Below, piece after piece: positions 58,812 through 64,000 of a stretch of 64,000 nt of DNA. Positions within the stretch are counted from its first letter, which is position 1; every line of letters starts with the position of its first letter. Source of the DNA: Pseudomonas putida (GTDB lineage: Bacteria > Pseudomonadota > Gammaproteobacteria > Pseudomonadales > Pseudomonadaceae). The stretch is from the NCBI RefSeq assembly GCF_028682175.1, contig NZ_JANHKS010000002.1, forward strand, positions 62,001 to 126,000, written 5' to 3'. Under the pieces are notes generated by a model. The model saw only the letters and a list, made by a program, of their open reading frames with translations, did no database searches and was not told the origin of the DNA. A program made the translations under genes and the position numbers.

Positions 58812-59059
58812 TCAGCCTCCCTGGCGACAGGGTTCAAGTTGACTGGGTTGATTGTTTCCAACACCCGTTTCTGTATGCCGAATTCGCGACTTGCGCCCCA
58901 TCTAGCGACACTGTTGATGTCACAGTTCACGCGCACCCTGCAACGACGAAACATTAGCGCAGACGTCAATAATAAACATCTACGCTACTTAGGCTTACGG
59001 GCAACACGTCGGTGTGAACTTTGTACCCGCAGGGTGAACGGGTCAATTCATACCTAAGG

Positions 59060-60034
59060 TTAGGTAGTGCTTGCGGCTGAAGCGCAATCTTGTCCGTCCC
59101 TGGCATCACGCCTGAGCGATTGCGGGGACACTCCCAACTTGCGGATAAATACCTCGCGCAGGTGGCGCCGGTCACGAAATCCCGTCTCCCTGGCGATGAT
59201 TTCCAGTGAATGGTGCCCGCGCTGAATCATGTTCCGGGCAGTTTCAAGGCGTAGTTGCTCCACCGCCTTGGCCGGTGACAAGCCGGTTTCCGCGAGAAAT
59301 ACCCGCCTGAATTGCCGCTCGCTGAGGTGGACAATCTTCGCCAGGGCGTCGGCGCTCAAATCGCCCGTCAGGTTGGCCCGGGCGTGGTCGAGCGCGGCCT
59401 GAACCCGGTCTGAACGGGGCGCGATGTTGAGCATTTCCGAATGCTGGGACTGCCCCCCGGAGCGGCGGTGATACATGACTAGAACCCGCGCAACGCGGTT
59501 GGCAATCTCATGCCCCAAGTCCTTTTCGACCATTCCCAGCACCAGGTCCATCGCCGCCGAAAGGCCGGCGGAGGTCCAGATGGAGCCGTCATTGATGAAG
59601 ATGCTGTCCGGCTCGACCAGAGTGTTCGGGAAGCGCTGCTGGAGCACCCCGGCATAAGCCCAATGGGTCGTGACGCGCTTACCTTCGAGCAACCCCGCCT
59701 CGGCCAGCACGAAAGCGCCGGTGCACATCCCGCCGACTCGCTGGGCGCGGCTGGCGGCGGTCTTGACGAAGTCCAGCTCTTGAACAGTACTGTCGCGGGC
59801 CAGCGGATCCACTATTCCGGACACCATCCAGGTGTCGGCCTGAGACTCGCTGCTGGCCTTGAGGGTGTTGACCGACGCCCCGATCGAGGAGGTGATCACC
59901 CCGCCGGTCAACGAATAGTTGGTGACCTGATAAACCTGTTCCTTGGCCACCACATTGGCAAATTCGAACACTGACTGGGTCCCCAGCGCCATGACCTGAA
60001 ACCCTTCCGTGAGGAAGTAACCGATTCTGTGCAT
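59060..60034 (-). CDS. GlxA-type AraC regulator (DJ-1/PfpI domain plus HTH)
   Basis: The 324-residue protein has an N-terminal DJ-1/PfpI-like domain (IGYFLTEGFQVMALG, then QRVGGMCTGAFVLAEAGLL with the nucleophile-elbow Cys). A C-terminal AraC HTH pair follows (LAKIVHLSERQFRRVFLAE and IARETGFRDRRHLREVFI). Such GlxA-family proteins control detoxification or arginine/glycine-betaine-related genes. GGAG precedes ATG 60034; an earlier ATG at 60097 is unsupported. Divergent from the alpha/beta hydrolase gene across 418 bp. Confidence 0.87.
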   Translation of the reverse strand: MHRIGYFLTEGFQVMALGTQSVFEFANVVAKEQVYQVTNYSLTGGVITSSIGASVNTLKASSESQADTWMVSGIVDPLARDSTVQELDFVKTAASRAQRVGGMCTGAFVLAEAGLLEGKRVTTHWAYAGVLQQRFPNTLVEPDSIFINDGSIWTSAGLSAAMDLVLGMVEKDLGHEIANRVARVLVMYHRRSGGQSQHSEMLNIAPRSDRVQAALDHARANLTGDLSADALAKIVHLSERQFRRVFLAETGLSPAKAVEQLRLETARNMIQRGHHSLEIIARETGFRDRRHLREVFIRKLGVSPQSLRRDARDGQDCASAASTT

Positions 60035-60452
60035 TTTCACTCCGTCCGGCGTCATGTCCGAAAACATGACCCTAAATGTCGTTTCAATTCCCGTCAACGC
60101 GATGCACGATGAGCCAACGACATAAAAACGGACACAGGTGACACGAAAAGAGGATTAAACAGGTCATCGGGCGATGATTACTGTTGCATCCTACGCGCAA
60201 CTAAGCGAACAGGCCAGCTTGTAAGATCAATTTAACCTACTCGTGTTTAACCCGGTGTAGCGACTAACTGCTGGCCAACTAAAAATACAGGCATCCGCAC
60301 TTTATACGCATTAGGTGAAAACGCACGAGAGTCCTATTCATCCTGCGCCCGTGATCGCTGTAATGGCAGTCCAATGATCACACCCATAGTTTATTGATTG
60401 AAGTGTTGATCACATCGGTCGTTTAACGTTCCATCACAACGAGCACACCGCA
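60035..60452. other. 418-bp divergent promoter region
   Basis: AT-richer than the flanking genes and without a believable reading frame. It must hold the promoters of the GlxA-type regulator gene and of the hydrolase-dehydrogenase-kinase run. I saw no clear operator dyad. Confidence 0.5.
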
Positions 60453-61307
60453 ATGACTGAACACTCCGTAAGTTTTCATGCAGCGACCCACTACCTTGAA
60501 GTGGGCGGCAGAACCCTGGCCTATCGCACTTTTGGACACGGCACCCCCTTGGTACTCTGCGTGCGGTTTCGAGGAACGATGGAGTCCTGGGACCCGGCGT
60601 TTCTGGACGGGCTGGCGCACCAGGGTTTTCAAGTCACGGTCTTCGACTACACCGGCCTCGGGCGATCGACCGGCGAGCGGACCTATAACCCTGCCTCGCT
60701 GGCCAAGGACACCATCGAGCTGATCACGGCCCTGAAGTTGGGCAAGGTGGTCCTGGGAGGCTGGTCGATCGGCGGCGTGGCCGCACAGATCGTCCTCGCC
60801 CAGGCGCCCCAGTTGGTCAGCCATCTGGTGCTGATCGCAACCACCCCTCCAGGGCTTCTGGCCAAGCCTGGGGAACAGCTGTTCTACGAACTGGCCAAGC
60901 GAGATAACAACTTCGAAGATTTCGTGAGCCTGTTCTTCGAACCCGCCTCGCCCTCCAGCCGGGCCGCCGCTGAGCGTTCATGGAACCGGCTGGCGTCCAG
61001 GCGCGAAGACCCGAGCCCGGAAGTCCCTTACGAGTGGGCCGGCGCGCAACTGGGCGAAGGTCCCAAGAACCCCGTGTTCCCGGTCGAAGCAGTGTTGCAC
61101 GTGTTGAAAAATACCGAGGTGCCCGTGCTGCATCTGGGCGCCGATCACGACATCGCCTTCCCCGTCGAGAACTGGTACGCCTTGAGCGATCAGTTGCCGA
61201 CGCTGCACATCGTCACTTTCCCCGGTTCCGGCCACGGCCCGCAGCTCCAATACCCGCGCACGGCGGCCAAGCACATTGCCGCGTTCGTCGAGGCTGCCCA
61301 CGACTGA
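60453..61307 (+). CDS. Alpha/beta-fold hydrolase
   Basis: The 284-residue enzyme has LGGWSIGGVAAQIVL with the nucleophile Ser105, an Asp in VLHLGADHDIAFP and a late His in FPGSGHGPQLQY, giving a complete triad. The oxyanion region is CVRFRGTMESWDP, unusually without the HG motif. It may be an esterase or haloperoxidase-like enzyme. Divergent from the GlxA-type regulator, with a hairpin before the downstream alcohol dehydrogenase. Confidence 0.85.
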   Translation: MTEHSVSFHAATHYLEVGGRTLAYRTFGHGTPLVLCVRFRGTMESWDPAFLDGLAHQGFQVTVFDYTGLGRSTGERTYNPASLAKDTIELITALKLGKVVLGGWSIGGVAAQIVLAQAPQLVSHLVLIATTPPGLLAKPGEQLFYELAKRDNNFEDFVSLFFEPASPSSRAAAERSWNRLASRREDPSPEVPYEWAGAQLGEGPKNPVFPVEAVLHVLKNTEVPVLHLGADHDIAFPVENWYALSDQLPTLHIVTFPGSGHGPQLQYPRTAAKHIAAFVEAAHD

Positions 61308-61320
61308 CCTCTGATCGCCC

Positions 61321-61353
61321 GGGCCTGCGTTCGAATCACCGCAACGCGGGCCC
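61321..61353 (+). terminator. Hairpin between hydrolase and alcohol dehydrogenase
   Basis: GGGCCTGCGTT (61321-61331) pairs with AACGCGGGCCC (61343-61353), one mismatch, loop of 11 bases. No T-run. It may separate the two transcripts or reduce read-through. Confidence 0.45.
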
Positions 61354-61478
61354 ACCCTGATTCATCGATAGCAACGGACCGCTCTTCTTCGCCAGAACCG
61401 CGCCATAAACGTCGTGCTCAGAGCGAGCGGGACGGCGGCCGTGTGCCTGTTCAACACTTTTCACGACCAAGGTGATTT

Positions 61479-62540
61479 ATGACAAAGCCTGCAACGTATC
61501 GCGCCGTCGTGGCGACCGCCCCCGGCAAACTGGAACTGGTGGAGCGCCCGATTACGGAGCCTGGCCCCGGCCAGGTACGAATCCAAGTGGAAGCCTGCGG
61601 CGTCTGCCACTCTGACAGCGCCACCGTGGAAGGCTTCGCAGGCGTACCGTTTCCTCGTGTGCCGGGGCATGAAGTCGTTGGACGCATCGACGCCATCGGC
61701 GCCGGCGTACAGGGCTGGACCCTTGGCCAGCGAGTGGGTGTGGGCTTTCTGGCGGGCGAAGACGGCACTTGTCCGTCGTGCCGCCAGGGTGATCCAGTGA
61801 CCTGCCAGAACCCGGTGATCAGTGGCATGACCGTTGACGGTGGCTATGCCGAGATCATGATCGCCGAGGCGCGCGGACTGGTTCGTGTCCCCGAAGAGCT
61901 GGATGCCACCCTTGCCGCGCCCCTGCTCTGCGCAGGCCTGACCACGTTCAACGCCTTGCGCAACTCCGGTGCGCAAGCGGGTGACGTAGTGGCGATCCAT
62001 GGTCTGGGCGGGCTGGGCCATCTGGGTGTGCAGTTCGCCCGCAAGATGGGTTTCCATACCGTGGTCATCGCCCGAGGCGCCAGCAAGGCCGAAATGGCGC
62101 TGTCGCTGGGGGCTCATCGCTACATCGACGCCACCGAAGAAAACGTTGCCGAGGTCTTACGCTCGCTGGGCGGAGCGAAAGTAGTGCTCGGGACTGCTCC
62201 AACCGCACAAGGCATGGCAGAGACAATTCCAGGCCTGTCGGCTCGGGGGCAATTGGTCGTGGTCGCCGTTCCCAACGAACCCCTTTCGGTGAACGCAACT
62301 GACCTGATCTTCGGCGCGCGCTCGGTCAGCGGCGCCCTCACCGGCACGGTGATTGACAACGAGCAGACCCTGGCTTTCGCCAACCTTCAGGGTGTCCATC
62401 CACTGGTAGAGACGTTTCCCCTGGAACAGGCGAGCGAGGCCTACGACCGGATGATGCGGGCAGACGTTCGATTGCGTGCCGTTCTGGTCATGGGAGCGCA
62501 GCATCATTCCAGCGGCGGACCTGACCAAGCGCACCCATGA
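61479..62540 (+). CDS. Zinc-dependent alcohol dehydrogenase (MDR family)
   Basis: The 353-residue enzyme has the catalytic zinc residues GVCHSD (Cys43, His44) and GHEVVG (His64, Glu65). The Rossmann loop is HGLGGLGHLGVQFARKMG. The structural zinc lobe is modified: where four cysteines are usual, one reads Asp95, Cys98, Cys101, Cys109 (D-x2-C-x2-C-x7-C). This Asp variant occurs in part of the family. It probably oxidises a primary alcohol. The kinase gene follows 52 bp downstream and may be co-transcribed. Confidence 0.88.
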   Translation: MTKPATYRAVVATAPGKLELVERPITEPGPGQVRIQVEACGVCHSDSATVEGFAGVPFPRVPGHEVVGRIDAIGAGVQGWTLGQRVGVGFLAGEDGTCPSCRQGDPVTCQNPVISGMTVDGGYAEIMIAEARGLVRVPEELDATLAAPLLCAGLTTFNALRNSGAQAGDVVAIHGLGGLGHLGVQFARKMGFHTVVIARGASKAEMALSLGAHRYIDATEENVAEVLRSLGGAKVVLGTAPTAQGMAETIPGLSARGQLVVVAVPNEPLSVNATDLIFGARSVSGALTGTVIDNEQTLAFANLQGVHPLVETFPLEQASEAYDRMMRADVRLRAVLVMGAQHHSSGGPDQAHP

Positions 62541-62592
62541 CATCCTCGTCAACTTCCCCAAGCCTGACTGAATACGCAGTGAGGACGGCCGA

Positions 62593-64000
62593 ATGACTCA
62601 ACCCATCACCCTCGCCGAAGCCGAGGTATTTGAGCGCTTTCACGACGCGGTGTTTGTGCGTGACATGGAGGGAACCATCTGTTTCTGGAACTCCGCATCG
62701 GCTGCGCTTTACGGCTGGCCCTCACATACGGCGCTGGGGGCGCACGCTCGTACGCTGCTCAAATGTAGGCACGAGCGCGAAGGACACGACACGGCAGACG
62801 ACCGACTGTTGGCGGATGGCTATTGGGAAGGCGAGCTCTCCCGGCTTACGGGCTCGGGGACACGTCGATTAGTGAATGCCCGATGGTCGCTGCGTCGAGA
62901 TGCTGCCGGTCATCCCGTCGGCATCCTGGAAACCGGCTATGACATCTCGCTGGCCAAAGAAACCGAACAGCATCTGAAGGCCAGCGAGTACCGCTATCGC
63001 AACCTGTTTCAAGCCATGGCGGCGTCGTTCTGGGAGCTGGACTTCACCGCTGTCGGCCCCAAAATCCGCACCCTGCTCGACGCCGGGGTGCGCAACCTGG
63101 AGGCGCATTTTCTGGCTCACCCCGAGGTGGTGCGCGACTTCATGCGCAGCACTCAGGTGGTGGACCTGAACGATCACAGCATCCGCCTGTTCGGTCGCGG
63201 TGATCGTAGCGAGATGCTCGGAAACATCGACCGTTACTGGCCCGACGAGAGTATCCAGGTGTACGCCCGTTGCGTTGTCAAATCCCTCGCGGGGCACCCC
63301 AACAACATCGAAGTCACGCGCCTGAGAACCCTTGAAGGCAAAGAATTCGAGTGCCTGTTCACGGCCTGTTTTTCCAGGGAGAACATCGCGCGCGGGGTAA
63401 TCCTGATCGGCATCATCGATCTGTCTGAACTGGCTGCAGCGCGCCATGCGCTGGAGATCATGCAGACCGAACTGGCCCACGTGGCACGCATTTCGATCCT
63501 GGGCGAGTTGAGTGCGTCAATCACCCATGAGATCAATCAACCCCTTACCTCTATTTCGACGTATGCCCAGGCTGCACTGCGCTGGCTGCGGCGACCCGAG
63601 CCTGACTTGAAAGAAGTGGAGATTGCCTTGATGCAGATCGTCGATGAGGCCCAGCGCACCGACGACGTCATCACGCGCATTCGCGGCATGGCTCTGCGTC
63701 GACCTGCGGAAGAGTCGGACGTGGCGATCAACGACGTCATTCAGGACTCACTGCAATTCACCGACCATGAACTGCGCAAGCATGCCGTGCGCCTGACCAC
63801 TGACCTGGCGGTCTCATTGCCGGCGGTGCGCGCCGACCGGGTGCTGCTGCAACAAGTGATCGTCAACCTGCTGATGAATGCCGCACAGGCAATGGCGTCT
63901 GCCGATTCCCCTTCAAGGGAGCTGACTATACGCAGCGAACACCTGCCCAGCGGTGAAATCAGGCTTCAGGTACTCGACAGCGGCCCAGGCATCGCGCCGG
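62593..64000 (+). CDS. PAS-domain sensor histidine kinase (3' partial)
   Basis: The frame from ATG 62593 stays open to the window end, giving about 469 residues. The N-terminal PAS-like part starts with VFERFHDAVFVRDMEGTICF. The dimerisation/phosphoacceptor domain has SILGELSASITHEINQPLTS with the phospho-His at residue 312. The ATPase N-box is VIVNLLMNAAQAM and the G1 box begins LDSGPGIAP at the cut end. A cofactor-less PAS and HExNQP box are typical of FixL/DctB-like kinases. Its best partner in the window is the FixJ-like regulator at 58.2 kb; another could lie beyond the right end. Confidence 0.9.
   Translation, partial: MTQPITLAEAEVFERFHDAVFVRDMEGTICFWNSASAALYGWPSHTALGAHARTLLKCRHEREGHDTADDRLLADGYWEGELSRLTGSGTRRLVNARWSLRRDAAGHPVGILETGYDISLAKETEQHLKASEYRYRNLFQAMAASFWELDFTAVGPKIRTLLDAGVRNLEAHFLAHPEVVRDFMRSTQVVDLNDHSIRLFGRGDRSEMLGNIDRYWPDESIQVYARCVVKSLAGHPNNIEVTRLRTLEGKEFECLFTACFSRENIARGVILIGIIDLSELAAARHALEIMQTELAHVARISILGELSASITHEINQPLTSISTYAQAALRWLRRPEPDLKEVEIALMQIVDEAQRTDDVITRIRGMALRRPAEESDVAINDVIQDSLQFTDHELRKHAVRLTTDLAVSLPAVRADRVLLQQVIVNLLMNAAQAMASADSPSRELTIRSEHLPSGEIRLQVLDSGPGIAP

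Overview
The window looks like a chromosomal segment of a Pseudomonas, most likely of the P. fluorescens group. The evidence is high-GC coding with short intergenic gaps, many LysR/AraC regulators next to small catabolic operons, an ECF sigma/FecR/TonB-receptor triad, a tiny DUF2986-type gene, and clusters of Pseudomonas-type REP palindromes (GTAGGAGCGCGCTTGCCCGCG-like and GTAGCAGCCGGGCTTGCCCGCG-like). No tRNA, rRNA, CRISPR array, prophage or insertion sequence was recognised. The first gene (LysR) and the last gene (PAS histidine kinase) are cut by the window ends.

Layout. 1-3.6 kb: LysR (partial), VOC protein, REPINs, a tautomerase divergent from a TetR regulator, and a periplasmic solute-binding protein. 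3.8-9.9 kb: a minus-strand 2-aminoethylphosphonate-type locus (LysR, ATPase, double permease, binding protein, FAD oxidase) without phnW/phnX. 10-13.4 kb: PLP dehydratase plus RidA, facing a DauR-like regulator that is divergent from an MFS carrier. 13.6-15.9 kb: cobF, AraC and an AhpD-like protein. 16-20 kb: an AcoR-type sigma-54 activator divergent from a flavin monooxygenase that has a near-consensus -24/-12 promoter. 20-21.5 kb: LysE exporter and small genes.

21.7-32.8 kb resembles an aromatic/nitroaromatic catabolic region: two nitrobenzoate-reductase-like nitroreductases, an FMN reductase, a hydroxylaminobenzoate-lyase-like protein (PnbB/DUF4863) overlapping a chorismate-lyase-like gene, an outer-membrane channel of the phenol-degradation type, an aromatic-acid MFS carrier, an HD hydrolase, a secreted MBL hydrolase, two LysR regulators and a DMT carrier. 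Two identical perfect dyads lie between the HD gene and the second nitroreductase.

33.0-44.1 kb is the most coherent unusual unit. A minus-strand run (aldehyde dehydrogenase, M19-like protein with altered metal ligands, BCCT carrier, unknown 564-aa protein, DUF3726 protein, RidA) is divergent from a LysR gene. Beyond that gene lie a glutamine-synthetase-like gamma-glutamyl ligase and a PuuB-like oxidase. Together they suggest uptake of a betaine-like or amine compound and its breakdown by gamma-glutamylation, oxidation and imine/aldehyde clean-up.

44.2-48.3 kb is a FecI/FecR/TonB-receptor signalling unit. 48.3-50.0 kb is a patch of orphan genes and degenerate repeats. 50.1-52.4 kb holds an AraC regulator, a DMT carrier and a membrane protein. 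52.5-54.3 kb is an ars operon whose arsB efflux gene has been reduced to its two ends. 54.6-56.8 kb holds a hydrolase, a frameshifted carboxymuconolactone-decarboxylase-family gene and a DUF417 membrane protein. 57-64 kb is a signalling cluster (two response regulators, AraC, GlxA-type regulator, PAS histidine kinase) around an alpha/beta hydrolase and a zinc alcohol dehydrogenase.
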